Below, in pieces: positions 1 through 17,100 of a DNA stretch of 64,000 nucleotides. The stretch lies in contig JAJKFH010001106.1 in assembly GCA_023333565.1 (NCBI GenBank), forward strand, positions 930,001 through 994,000, given 5' to 3'. The notes under the pieces are model-generated. The model ran no database searches, had not been told where the DNA came from, and worked only from the letters and a program-made list of their open reading frames with translations. Source of the DNA: Puffinus mauretanicus (lineage: Eukaryota; Chordata; Aves; Procellariiformes; Procellariidae). Made by a program: the position numbers and the translations under genes. How positions within the stretch are numbered: position 1 is the stretch's first letter; each line of letters starts with the position of its first letter.

Positions 1-2460
1 AGGACCTGGCACTTGGCCTTGTTGAACTTCATGAGGTTCACACAGGCCCACTTTTCAAGCCTGTCAAGGTCCCTCTGGATGGCATCCCTTCCCTCCAGTG
101 TGTTGACCGCACCACACAGCTTGGTGTCGTCGGCAAATTTGCTGAGGATGCACTCAATCCCACTGTCCATGTTGCTGAAAAAGATGTTAAACAGTGCCGG
201 TCTCGATACCAACCCCTGAGGAATGCCACTTGTCACTGGTCTCCACATGGACAGTGAGCCATTGACCGCAACTCTTTGAGTGTGACCATCCAGCCAATTC
301 CTTATCCGCCGAGAGGTCCATCCGTCAAATCCATGTCTCTCCAATTTAGAAACAAGGATGTTGTGTGGGACAGTGTCAAATGCTTTGCACAAGTCCAGGT
401 GGATGACGTCAGTTGCTCTTCCCTTATCCACCAATGCTGTAATCGTAGAAGACCACCAAATTTGTCAGGCATGATTTGCCCTTAGTGAAGCCATGTTGGC
501 TGTCACCAATCACTTCCTTATTTTCCATGTGCCTTAGCATAGTTTCCAGGAGGATCTACTCCATGATCTTGCCAGGCACAGAGGTGAGACTGACTGGCCT
601 GTAGCTCCCTGGGTCTTCCTTTTTTCCCTTTTTAAAAATGGGGGTTATGTTTCCCCTTTTGCAGTCAGCGGGAACTTCACCAGACTGCCACAACTTCTCA
701 AATATGATGGATAGTGGTTTAGTGACTTCATCCGCCAGTTCCCTCAGGACCCGCAGATGCATCACATCAGGTCCCATGGACTTGTGCACCTTCAGGTTCC
801 TTAGATGGTCTTGAACCTGATCTTTTACCCTTCTACACTGTTCTTCATTCTCCCAGTCCCTGCCTTTGCCTTCTGTGACTTGAGCGGTGTGGCTTGAGCA
901 GTTGCCGGTGAAGACTGAGGCAAAAAAAGTCATTGAATACCTCAGCCTTCTCCCGTAACCAGGTCTCCCGTTTCATTCTGGAGAGGGCCCACATTTTCCC
1001 TAGTCTTCCTTTTATCCCCGATGTACCTGTAGAAGCTTTTCTTGTTGCCCTTGATGTCCCTGGCCAGATTTAATTCTATCGGGGCTTTAGCTTTCCTAAC
1101 CTGATCCCTGACCGCTCGGACAATTTCTCTGTATTCCTCCCAGGCTACCTGTCCTTGCTTCCACCCTCTGTAGGCTTCCTTTCTGTGGGTTTGTCCAGGA
1201 GCTCCTTGTTCATCCATGCAGGCCTCCTGACGTTTTTGCCTGCCTCCCTCTTTGTTGGGATGCATTGCTCCTGGGCTTGGAGGAGGTGATGCTTGAATAT
1301 TAACCAGCTTTCTTGGGCCCCTCTTCCCTCCAGGGCTTTATCCCATGGCGCTCTACCAAGCAGATCCCTGAAGAAGCCAAAGTCTGCTCTCCTGAAGTCC
1401 AGGGTAGTGAGCTTGTTGCGCGCCCTCCTCTGTGTCCTAAGGATCTTGAACTCCACCATTTCATGGTCACTGCAGCCAAGGCTGCCCTTGAGCTTCACAT
1501 TCCCCACCAGCCCCTCCTTGTTGGTGAGAACAACGTCCAGCATAGCACCTCTCCTCGTTGCCTCCTCTGTCACTTGGAGAAGGAAGTTATCATCAACGCA
1601 TTCCAGGAACTTCCCGGATTGCTTATGCCCTGCCGTGTTGTCCCTCCAAGAGGTATCGGGGTGGTTCAAGTCCCCCATGAGGACCAGCGCTTGTGAATGT
1701 GAGGCTGCTCTTATCTGTCTATGGAGGGCCTCATCCGCTCGGTCTTCCTGGTCCGGGAGCCTGTGGCAGATCCCCACTATAATGTCACTTGTCCCTGCCC
1801 TCCCTTTAATCCTGACCCATAAGCTCTCGGTCGGCTCCTCATCCATCCCAGGTGGAGCTCCATGCACTCCAGCTGGTCATTGACATAAAGGGTGACACCC
1901 CCTCCTCATCTCCCCTGTCTGTCCTTTCTAAAGAGCCTGTATCCTTCCATTCCGACACTCGAGTCATAGGAGCCATCCCACCACGTCTCTGTGATGCCAA
2001 TAAGATCATAGCCCTGCAGGCATGTGCACACCTCTAACTCCTCTTGTTTATTCCCCATGCTACGTGTGTTTGCATAGAGGCATTTAAGTTGGCCACCAGT
2101 GAAGCTGACTTACTGGCTGGAGTGGCTGGAATTCCTTTGTGCTGCTCTTCAGGTGCTTTCCTGCTGACCTGTGATCCTTCTCCAGGCTCTGGGCATCTAT
2201 TGCCAACCCTGGCATCAAACTGGTAGGAGTGGGATAGATTGAGGTTCCCCAGCAACTTTAGTTTAAAGCCCTCTTCACTAGCTTGGCAAGCCTATAACTG
2301 AAGATGCTTTTCCCCTTCTCTGAGAGATGGACCCCATCAGCCCCTAGCAGACCAGGTTTCTCAAAGAGAGTCCCATGGTCTAAGTAGCTGAACCCCTGGC
2401 TGACTTGAAAGCCGAGTCTCTCCATTCTGTTGATGTGTGTAAATATTGATGTAGGCTCAG
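1..2460 (-). mobile_element. CR1 LINE, ORF1 end through ORF2 (RT), continuing off left edge
   Basis: Read on the minus strand this is a non-LTR retrotransposon of the CR1 clade. From high to low coordinates it shows an ORF1 C-terminal esterase-like tail (about 2455-2258, with GADGVHL), then ORF2 starting near 2100 with KCLYANTRS. The endonuclease follows, with GITETWW near 1985, MGDLN near 1690 and SDHEM near 1460. The linker with RRPAWMN is near 1225 and the reverse transcriptase begins near 785 ([10 protein letters not shown]). The catalytic motif FADDT is intact at about 122-140. The reading frame is broken several times, for example a stop in the endonuclease at about 1892-1900 and shifts near 1150, 935 and 555, so the copy is dead. 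The RT thumb and 3' UTR lie left of the window. It sits in the KATNIP intron or flank upstream of the first visible exon. Confidence 0.95.
1145..2100 (-). pseudogene. CR1 ORF2 endonuclease domain, decayed
   Basis: This is the apurinic-type endonuclease of the CR1 copy. The longest open piece, about 240 codons ending near 1145, carries MGDLNHPDTSW and GCSDHEMVEF, the Asp/Asn and SDH motifs of the exonuclease-endonuclease-phosphatase fold. Upstream in the same frame family are GITETWW and a GGVTLYVND stretch separated by an in-frame stop. In an active element the domain nicks target DNA to prime reverse transcription. Here it is non-functional. Confidence 0.85.
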
Positions 2461-2665
2461 GAATCATAGAATCATTTAGGTTGGAAAAGACCTTTAAGAT
2501 CATTGAGTCCAACTGTAAACCTAAAACACTGCCAAGTCCACCACTAAACCATGTCCCTAAGGGCCGCATCTACACGTCTTAAATACCCCCAGGGATGGTG
2601 ACTCAACCACTTCCCTGGTCAGCCTGTTCCAATGCTTGATAACCCTTTCAGTGAAGAAAGGAACC
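2461..2665 (-). mobile_element. CR1 3'-end fragment
   Basis: The plus strand starts GAATCATAGAATCATTTAGG and continues through the conserved 3' UTR text (GGTTGGAAAAGACC, then GATGGTGACTCAACCACTT). That is the complement of a CR1 terminus, so the element points left with its 3' end at 2461. Similarity fades near 2665, which marks 5' truncation. It abuts the ORF1 end of the neighbouring CR1 copy at 2460/2461. Confidence 0.85.
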
Positions 2666-2997
2666 TTCAGTTTGTTGTGATCTAGTGAGATGCAGTAATT
2701 GAAGGATGTCTTCAATACATTTTTTTTTCCTTTTTTTCCCCCAAATCCTCACCTCTCCCGTCCCCATCAATGCCAGCTATGATGCTCTGAATTGCACACT
2801 ATGGGTTGCAGCTGGTATCTGCTGGTTTAGGCTTTCTTTTGGCAAAGGATGTCATACTGTACAGGAATGAAATAAATATAGCAAAATTATTGAAATTGTT
2901 TCAGCCTCTGAAGTGAATGCAATTGTTTTGGATCTATTTTATTTTATGTAATGTGATGTCATGTCATGTAATGTTATGTTATGTTATTTTAAACAAG
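2666..2997. other. Intronic sequence before first visible KATNIP exon
   Basis: No gene is seen. It contains a T-run near 2721 and an imperfect ATGTC/ATGTT pentanucleotide repeat at about 2946-2988 that directly precedes the exon and makes its acceptor ambiguous. Confidence 0.5.
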
Positions 2998-3155
2998 GCT
3001 AAGGTAGTCCATGTGTTGCTGGACGGTCACAGCATCTCCCCACCAGAGGGCTTTCTTATCCGCAAGGGACCAGGCAACTGCCATTTTGACTTTGCCCAAG
3101 AAATTCTCTTTCTTGACTATCTGCAGCCCCAGCTGATTAATAAAGTACAAAGGAG
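2998..3155 (+). CDS. KATNIP: KATNIP internal exon (a)
   Basis: This is the first KATNIP exon visible in the window. It encodes the conserved stretch SPPEGFLIRKGPGNCHFDFA followed by QEILFLDYLQPQLI. The 3' boundary is clear: AGGAG followed by GTAAAG at 3156, leaving two bases of a split codon. The 5' boundary is less certain. AG dinucleotides at 2996-2997, 3002-3003 and 3006-3007 could each serve, and the upstream pyrimidine tract is weak because a pentanucleotide repeat precedes it; 2998 is a choice, not a proof. The role is structural within the KATNIP conserved domain; no catalytic site is known. The CR1 copies at 1-2665 lie upstream, so they are probably intronic. Confidence 0.85.
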
Positions 3156-3477
3156 GTAAAGTAGGATGGTTTTGCTATCTGAACCACACAACTTCTCTTA
3201 ACTGTTTAGTATTCTTTCATATTCTCTGTTGAAGCCAATTATATGAGGCACCTGAATGAAAATATGAAGCACTTAGAGCAAAATGCTTAATTGGGTTTTT
3301 AATATATACTGTTAACCAGATTTTATTGAGATCAGAGGACAATCTAGTCCATAATCACAGGCGGGGGGGTCGGGAGGTGGTGTTTGTGGAAGCTTAGTTC
3401 TTTGGTTTTGTTCTCCTCTTTTCTGAATGAGCCAACAGTACATAAAGAAACTGTTTTGTCTTGGGTTTTTTTGGCAG
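3156..3477 (+). other. KATNIP: KATNIP intron
   Basis: The intron runs from GTAAAG to TTGGCAG. A G-rich patch lies at about 3361-3380; nothing else is recognised. Confidence 0.8.
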
Positions 3478-3542
3478 GACTGCTTCAAAGAGAATGGAAC
3501 AAGCTAGTATGGACTATGAAGCACCGTTAATGCCATGTGGTT
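3478..3542 (+). CDS. KATNIP: KATNIP internal exon (b), 65 bp
   Basis: This short exon lies between acceptor TTTGGCAG and donor GTATCC at 3543. With the two bases carried from the previous exon it reads TASKRMEQASMDYEAPLMPC then GGT and one base over. The MDYEAPLMPCG motif is characteristic of KATNIP. The donor at 3543 was chosen over the GT at 3540 because only it gives CGFVFQFQLL across the next junction, the order I recall for KATNIP. The GTATCC donor is a poor match to the consensus. Confidence 0.9.
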
Positions 3543-4693
3543 GTATCCTTCCCTGTCATTTTCTTACTTGTCATATAGAATACTTTAGAGTTATATACTA
3601 TGGTTATGAGTCCTGACCTTTTTGAATCCAACAATTTCTGGTGCTTTAAGAAATTAGCAAGATACCAAGAATATGAGAAAGGCTTCCATTAAGTATGAAT
3701 TAAGAATAAGTAAATGCAACGTAATACATGACCTGTTTTCAGATACTCTGGTAGCTTCTTCTCCTGCCTTTTATAATCCATCCAAGCTGGAGCTAGAGGT
3801 CCATTAGCACAATATCCAGCCAGCCTATCAAAGCTAGAAGTGGTCTTCATATTTTTGCATATCTTTGAATGTTTGTCTCATTTTGTATCTTTATTAAGGT
3901 TGACCAGAACTGTGTAATATTTTTGCCTTTTTTCTTAATCTTTGTGGCTTTTTAAGCTTAAGTTTTCCTAGATAAGCACAGCCTTTTGTGATAATACTTA
4001 CTGTCATGCCATCCATCTATTTGACGGGCCTTTTAAATCCATTAGGCTGTTCTAACCAAGTTTGGAGACTATGAGGTCTCAGCAATACTAAGTTCCTGCC
4101 GGTTTCATGAAAATCAGTGTCTGGATAGAGCAAAGAGATTCAAATGAGTGCTCCATTAGAGAGATGGACAGCACAGACTCCATCATTACATTTTCTGCCA
4201 TTCAGTTTAGGGACATATTTGCTGGCCAATTATCACCCGTATAATTAAAAACCAGGCAAAGGCATATTCAGGAAACATAGGAAGGCAGTAAAGGCTCCAA
4301 ATAGGAGCTGTGGTGTTAATAAGTTGCAGTGTACAAGAAGGTAAGACACACACTAAAAAAATTCAGTAGGTCTTCATCTGATGGAAGAATAAACATATAT
4401 AGATAGACTTTTGCCCAGTTTTGCCACCTGCAGATGTTCATTTGTGTGTGTATTATCAGTGATAGAAAAGGCAGACTTCTTGTCTTAAAAAAAAATAGAT
4501 TATTCAGAGAGGTTTAAGACACAGTGAAGTCAGAAGTAAAAAACCAATTTTTTTTCACTCTCTTAAACTGCAAATAAGAGTGTCTGACATCGAGATGTGG
4601 GCTGCACAATAATTTTTGAAACTGCAAATTAAATAGTCTGTTAGGACAAAGTATCAGTATCAAAATTTTCCTTAATAGCTTTTTGCTTTTTAG
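3543..4693 (+). other. KATNIP: KATNIP intron
   Basis: AT-rich intron with no recognisable element. The open frame on the minus strand at 4514-4720 overlaps the next exon and is a shadow. Confidence 0.8.
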
Positions 4694-4804
4694 TTGTTTT
4701 CCAGTTTCAGCTTCTGACAAGTTGGGGTGATCCTTACTACATTGGTTTGAATGGACTTGAGTTGTTCAATGAACATGGAGACCAAATCTTACTAACTGAA
4801 AACA
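4694..4804 (+). CDS. KATNIP: KATNIP internal exon (c)
   Basis: The exon starts after TTTTTAG and ends before GTATCC at 4805. It encodes VFQFQLLTSWGDPYYIGLNG followed by LELFNEHGDQILLTEN, a beta-rich segment typical of the KATNIP conserved domain. One base (A) is carried to the next exon. Open reading beyond 4804 to about 5127 is intronic read-through: it loses similarity immediately after the donor. Confidence 0.93.
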
Positions 4805-6641
4805 GTATCCTTCTACAGACCAAGCACCTCTATCCCTTTCAGATACAGAGTTTGCTCCCTGGCAAATTATCCTATGGCATCACTTGCTACTTCTTCCAAA
4901 TTGCCAGTTTATCCCATGTGATTACTCTGCTTATATTTCTCTATATTTGCGTGATGATACTTGTTTCCATATGTTTTAATGTATTCTATATACTTTCAGA
5001 ACATTTCTTCTCTGAATGGGATGCAAAACAAAGCAGGACAAGGTTAGAGAAGGGAAGGCCTAAGAAGGATATGGTATTTTTTGCTATCAACATTTATTTC
5101 TCCTATGGTATGGAAGGACCAGAATGATGAACTATAAATTCATAAGAAAAGGTTGAGCTCAGTTCTTTGTTATGAAATCTTTCATTGTGCCACAAGAAAG
5201 AAATTTTTCATAACTCTTGTTCTGGAGCTTTAGGCTATTCTAGACACCCGATCTAGTTGTGAAGATAAGGGCTGAGACTCTGAATTTCATTCGGTGTTCC
5301 CTGGGTAACCAACAGAGGGAATGAAGGACATGTTTGAAAGATTCATAGTCATAAAGGTTACACTTCAGTGCTCTGTATCAGCTAAAGTCTCTTAAGAGCT
5401 GAAAGCTTCATACCCCAATATATAACTCACGTAGTTCAGTCGCATGGAAGAAACAGTTTCTTAACCAACTAGAAAGGATAAAAAGCATGGATGCTGCGTG
5501 AATTGTATGTCTCTAAGGATCCTCATTGCCTAATAAATAAGAGGATACAATGAAAAAAGTAATAAAGGCTTTTTCCTGAGCACTATTTTTATTTGTATTT
5601 TGTATGATACATGATGGACTTGAAACATCTGTAATGGAGAAGAAGCATTTTGAAATTGAAAAGTGGTAACAAATTGTTTTTAAGAACAGGGGATCTTTAA
5701 CTTAGCTTTTAAACGGTATGTCTTTACAGTACAATACAATGCCAGATAAAGATACCTTAGCTCGTTTTGAATGATCACCTGTTTCTGCCTGTACCGTAGT
5801 GTTGCTTGGATATATTAGGGTCCCAAAAAGAGCATATTTGTCTTAGTGCAGTACTAAATGTGATAATTCAGTACTGAGTCTGGAGCAAGCTTTTCTTAAG
5901 CAGTTGAGGCATTGCTGTGTTATTCCATAAATTCTTTATAAATACTTACAGACTCAGGCCTTTTAGAAAGCAGGACAAGGGGAAGTTAATGTCCCTCAAA
6001 CAGGATTGCTAGGGATTTATAATTCTGAAGACAGTGCCATCCCTCCACATTTCTTTGCATGTCTTTAATATACATATGTTTTTAACGTAAATGTTCTGTT
6101 ACGGAGAAAATCTGGTTACCTAGAAAGCCTGTTCAATAGAAGGTTTAATCTTTCCCTCTCAAAGAACTGAAAGAAGGTCTTATTAGGCAGTTAACTGATT
6201 TTTATCACAAACCTTGAGGAACTCAAGCAAAACCTAGTCTGACTGATGACTACCTCCTGCAAGGATACTTTTTTGAGATATGTTTCATATGAGGAGTTTT
6301 CACAAGTTCATGCTAAAAAAATGGGGCTTTGTCACAAAAAAGCTGGGAACTTTATCGATGAAGTCATAAATACATATTTGAAAATAAATTAAATGCAGCT
6401 AGTAATTTATTCCTGTTTTAAAAATAATTTTGAATGCCAGAGTCTGTAAGGGTTGTCCTGCTTTTAAAAATGTGCCCCCAAGTTCCTCAGCTACCTATGT
6501 GAAGTACTTGGAGTATTTTTAAGTTTTACTGCTGTAGTGGCGAATACTTGTTCATGGAATCTGGAAGAGCAAGCATGAACTTTTAAATATGGTGTTTCTA
6601 GAATGTACTTTTCAGTTATTTACGCTTAAAGTTTTTTTCAG
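4805..6641 (+). other. KATNIP: KATNIP intron
   Basis: AT-rich intron of about 1.8 kb. No repeat or RNA gene is recognised. It ends in a T-rich tract and TTCAG. Confidence 0.8.
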
Positions 6642-6781
6642 ATATTGCTGCTTTTCCAGATAGTGTCAACATTTTAGAAGATGTATCTGGAGACATCCGA
6701 ACTCCAGACAAACTAATTGACAGAGTAAATGACACAACCGATGGCAGACATATGTGGCTTGCACCAGTTCTTCCTGGTTTG
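6642..6781 (+). CDS. KATNIP: KATNIP internal exon (d)
   Basis: Acceptor TTTTTTTCAG, donor GTACAT at 6782. It completes an Asn codon and reads IAAFPDSVNILEDVSGDIRT then PDKLIDRVNDTTDGRHMWLA and PVLPGL, closing in phase 0. The DGRHMWLAP motif is highly conserved in KATNIP. The uninterrupted frame across both flanking junctions supports a functional gene. Confidence 0.95.
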
Positions 6782-12622
<5,841 letters not shown>

Positions 12623-12711
12623 CAATCATGTGGGAGATCAGGATGTACGAATGATGAATGAAAATGAGATTGTCACAAACAGCAAAAAGAAGCAGGCTGT
12701 GGCTGATCCAG
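12623..12711 (+). CDS. KATNIP: KATNIP penultimate coding exon (g)
   Basis: Acceptor CTTTTCAG, donor GTTAGT at 12712. It reads [20 protein letters not shown] then KKKQAVADP with one base carried over. The acidic-to-basic switch (MMNEN then KKK) matches the C-terminal region of KATNIP. The open frame at 12719-13003 lies wholly in the following intron and is not coding. Confidence 0.94.
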
Positions 12712-14081
12712 GTTAGTTTTGTCTTCTACAGTTTTCTTCTGCTCACTTTCTACAGAGACAGTATGGATAATGAACATCGTTATAGACGTAAACTGGGAAA
12801 AGTGGGGAGACTTACACCCGTTTTATATATTTAGCTCTACTTTTTCTGCCATGGGAAGGCAAACCAGGAATGTCATAGTCTGGTGGATTTTTATTCTATA
12901 TCTAAATCTGAAAGTGGATGATATAAATCAAAGACGTATGTGGCATGTAGTCATAGCTTATACCAATACATACTCAGAAGTCCTCAGGAAAGAAACTGAC
13001 TGAAGATAGACTAAAAACTGTGTTAATTGTACAGGTTCATAGATAGCTTTTGGAATAATAGGCTCATTGCATCCCACTGGCCTTTTAAGCAGCTTTAGAG
13101 ATAATGCATATGTGTCTCAGAATTAGCTGCTTTTTGCTCCTCAAGCAAATCCAAAATCATGATAAGTGTAACAAGGGGGAAAACATGTTGACGTTATTCC
13201 TCCCACTGTCTTTCTGGTTGGTCTTTTCTCTTACAAAGTCATAATTAAAAAGACAACCTCTTTTTTTCCCAAGGAGAAAGAGTAGATTGTATTTATAGTC
13301 TGGAGAGTCCCAGTCATTCATTGTAAATTACTCAGAATAGCTCCCTAAATACATTACAAATTCTCAGCCAAGCTGGTATATTCATGATTGGTTTTTTCTC
13401 CTGAGCATGACACTTTCTCCAATTAGTTTCTCTGGAAAGTGTTACAGAAATTATTTGATGGTTTTTAATAACAGTTCTGTAGGAGAAGGATTTGAAATGC
13501 CATTGCCTGTACAAGTACAGCTTCAAAGTTATTAGTATATTAGCACTAGCTGTGTCAAAAGCATTTTGAACATCTCTGTGCCTGTTGTAATGACATCCTG
13601 GTTTCCAGTGCAGACATACCCTATGTCCAGTAAAGAATAGCTGTCATTGCCATGGCCATCACATCTATTGTCCAAGTATTAAGGACACGGAATGCCTGTG
13701 AAGTCATCAGTTGAGGATTGCCTATTGCCATCTGCCCCATGTCTCCTCTGTAGTACTTACTGGTATCAGCTGCAGTGGTTGATAACGTAGATTTGCAGAA
13801 TGATTTGGGTTGGAGGAGACTTCAGGGGGTCCCCTCCTGAGGGAGGGTCCAACCTCCGACTCAGAACAGGGTCAACATTGAATTCAGACCAGATTCCATA
13901 GGAAAGCGATTCCATGGGACTGTGAAAAAATTGTCAATGTAAGAAACATTACTGAGAAGAGTAGCTTAGCTTTCATTCTGTGATGGAAAGAGAAATGGGC
14001 ATGTTTCCTCCTCATTTTAGTCTGTGGCTTCACTGTTAATGCAGATACAGTCTTAAAACAGCACTCAATTTTCCTTAACAG
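12712..14081 (+). other. KATNIP: KATNIP last intron
   Basis: Intron of about 1.4 kb that contains a CR1 3' fragment at about 13795-13895. Confidence 0.8.
13795..13895 (-). mobile_element. CR1 3'-end fragment
   Basis: The plus strand reads GAATGATTTGGGTTGGAGGA and continues with a GTCCAACCTCC-type stretch, the complement of a CR1 3' UTR. The element points left and is only about 100 bp long. Confidence 0.6.
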
Positions 14082-14137
14082 CTTTGCGTCCAAAAACCTG
14101 CATATGTGAAAAAGGACTGCAGAGGAGGAAAAGATAA
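14082..14137 (+). CDS. KATNIP: KATNIP terminal coding exon (h) with stop
   Basis: This tiny final exon follows CCTTAACAG. With the carried G it reads ALRPKTCICEKGLQRRKR then TAA at 14135-14137. The PALRPKTCI motif followed by a Glu-Lys and Arg-rich tail is how vertebrate KATNIP ends, so this pins the 3' end of the coding region. It is only 18 codons and easily missed by gene finders. A 123-codon minus-strand frame at 13884-14255 overlaps it and is spurious. No canonical AATAAA occurs in the next 2.5 kb, so the polyadenylation site is unresolved. Confidence 0.93.
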
Positions 14138-17100
14138 CAAGGGATTGTGATTGGAAAGTCCTGAATATACCCAGCCCAAAACACCTGCAATATAGCTCTT
14201 CAAGATACGTATCATCCAAATGGAAGATTTTCCATGTCTGCTGCTGCTGAACCACCTCCTGTCTTACGAGAGGAAGTTTTATTCACTACAGGAAATTTTC
14301 TTCAGTAATGAAATTTAAAGCACGAATTCAGTTTTCTGGTTTTGCTAATTGTCATTATCTGTCTGATTTTTTTCCTCCCCCTCATAATTGAAAATCCAGG
14401 GAGGAAGGAACATAAAGGAGTGAGTGAGAACCTTATTGCTAACTGACAACTGTTCCTGCCAAGTACCAAGAACTTGGGTGAAGCAGGATGGTCATAACAA
14501 GAGGCTTTCAGACTATTTCTGAAGCTTTAATTCCTAAATCCTAGCTGGATGATCACAAAGCTCCTCACTAGAAGAAAGCGTCTGCTTTGTTTCTGATGCC
14601 TGTAAATTGTTCTTTGGGAAATGCACTTATTAGAGGAAATATTCTTTACCTCTCTGTTTCTGGGCTGCCACTGTGTGTTTTGTTTTGATGCCATGGCTCT
14701 CTCTAGGGCTGACACTCTTTCTGACATCTGGAGAGGTCCCACTGGGTATGGAGAAGTGTGATGAAAGCTTTTAGAAAATGGAGATCAGGAAGTGGGTTCA
14801 TCAAGGTTTAATAAGTAAGTTTCAGCTGTCACTTTTTTCATCTTTTGCAGTGAAATAACGATTTCTTTCATTATTTCACTGCCATGAAAAAAGCAAAATA
14901 GGTGTTTTGTCTGAAGTGCCATTGGCAGGTGCTCTACACATTCTTCACAGTCCCCCTGCTACAGAGCAGTGCTCTTTTCTCCTATTTTGCCTGCATTTGG
15001 TTATGTGAACAAGGAGGCCATACCTCTGCGCTGCACCAACCAGACCTGTTGCCAGCAGCATGTCATCACTGTTGAGAAATGGTAAATGCGTTTTTACTAG
15101 AAGAAGGTAAGGAGTGAACTGCATTTTTAAACACACAATACCCTGCGTATATAGTCATTTAAACAAAAACACTAACCAAATAATTATGCTGCAGGATTTG
15201 TAGCTATGCAAATGTACTTTTCACTGAAAAATTGTCAGTGGTGACAACTTGTAAATCTCTTCCATAGAAGATTCTTCCTTTCTCATTTAGAACTTGCTCA
15301 TTGTTTCCAGAACTGAATGCTCTGAAGTCAATATATGCTTTTAGACATGAAACAGAAATATACTATTGCAGCTCCTGATACAGAATCAAAATGTGCTGCT
15401 TCCCCTTCTGTACTAAATCAGGAGTGCAATATCTTGTATATTTGCTTATAAAAAGCATACTTCTTAGCTGTTGTTGGCTAAACTGAAAAGACTCAAGGTA
15501 GCAATGCATTTCCCAGATTTCTGTGTATTGATGGAGCAACAAAATGTATTTTGTACTAAATACAGAACACTTTACTTCTAAATGTAAAATAGTGTATGTG
15601 AGTATATTGTATTTTGTTTAAAGGCTCTTCCCAAACTACACTGACAAAAGAACCCTTTGATTCTTCTGGGAACTGTCTCCCCTCGTGTGTTTACTAGTGT
15701 AGCTCTACCAAGAACCAAGTTTTAATTTTTGCTCCAAATCAGATAACCGTTACATGCAACTCAAAATGAAAAAGAGGAGGAGCTGAAAGGAGGGTTATTG
15801 GTAGGGCTAAGAACAGATATAAATCTATGTTTGGAAGAGGAGAGGCTATAGAAAGGTTTTTAAGACTTAAGGCACAATCACAGATTTGTCATATAGGCAA
15901 TCTCTAGATGAGATGAGGCCTGTTGCATTGTCTGTTCTTCTGAGAAAATTGCGTTTAATGTGAAGAGAAATGAAACCCGTCGTGTTTCCTGGCACAGAGT
16001 AGCATCCTTCTTATTGATAAGAAAAAGTATGAGGGGGGGAGGACTTTCTATGCTCATCTGTCTTCTCTATCTCTGTCTGGAGCATCTCAGGTCCTATGTG
16101 ATGGACTAACGATTTAGTCCATCCTTTGGAGGTAACCTCAGGTTTTGTAAATTATTGCAGAATACGAGGTCAAGCTCAAATGAGTGGCAATTCTCTCTAT
16201 CATCTGTTTCTCTGCCACCAACTCTTCCTCACTGGTCAGTCGGTAACTGCAGCCACTTGTCACACCTTTTGCCTCTGGAAATCTGTATGCAGTGCAGCTG
16301 GTCTGGCACAGAGAGTATTGGCATATACCTTCTGCCAACCTCTCCTAGCAACTCCTTTTACTCATTCAAGAGATTCCCCACAATTGCCACACTGTGGAAA
16401 GACCATGGAAGTTTTTAAAATATTTTTTAAAAAACTGTTAAGTTGTGGAACATCCTCCCCTGCAGTGTCTCTGTCTGAAATAAGTTTGCCAGCCTGATGT
16501 CTGCTCTCGGATGACATATGCCACCAAGGCAAGGCCTAATGAAGTCCTTGATTCTAGTCAGTCATATACAGAAGTTTAGAAAATACTTTGTTAATCTCTG
16601 TGGGGTAGGAGATGTCAGCATTTGCCGTCCTAATTGGAGCTGAGATGTAATGACCCTTTATATAACCAAAGATAATTAAGTGTCCTAGTCAGCCCTATAT
16701 ACTCAAACATAGATACTCGACTCATTTCCACAATGAATCGGGGGGGAAAAGAAGTTTTATTCAATTTTTCACCTTTTCCTAACTAACTAGTCACAAGTAC
16801 ATTCATGTCAGACTAGCATTTATGGAAGGGAAAAGGGGAAGAGTAAACATGCAATCACGAAAATCCCCACAGAGCACTTCAGTCAATGTCGGGCACAGTT
16901 TCAGCAAGAGTAATCCAGCAAGAATGTGCACAGTAACACATCATTTGACATTGTCAAAATCATGGCGAAGGAAAAGGAAGGATTAATATGAACTATTGTT
17001 GAAGCCTTTGACGTAAATTATTAAACTTTAGCCCAGTTCCAATTTCTGGGCCACTCTAAAACCTTAATGTCATAGTTGCTCACCTTTACCTGTAATGACT

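Noticed and set aside
12719..13003. 94-codon plus-strand frame after KATNIP exon (g)
   Set aside because: It begins after a good donor and lacks similarity to KATNIP; the true continuation is at 14082.
13884..14255. 123-codon minus-strand open frame
   Set aside because: It overlaps the terminal KATNIP exon on the other strand and has no family features; it is a shadow.
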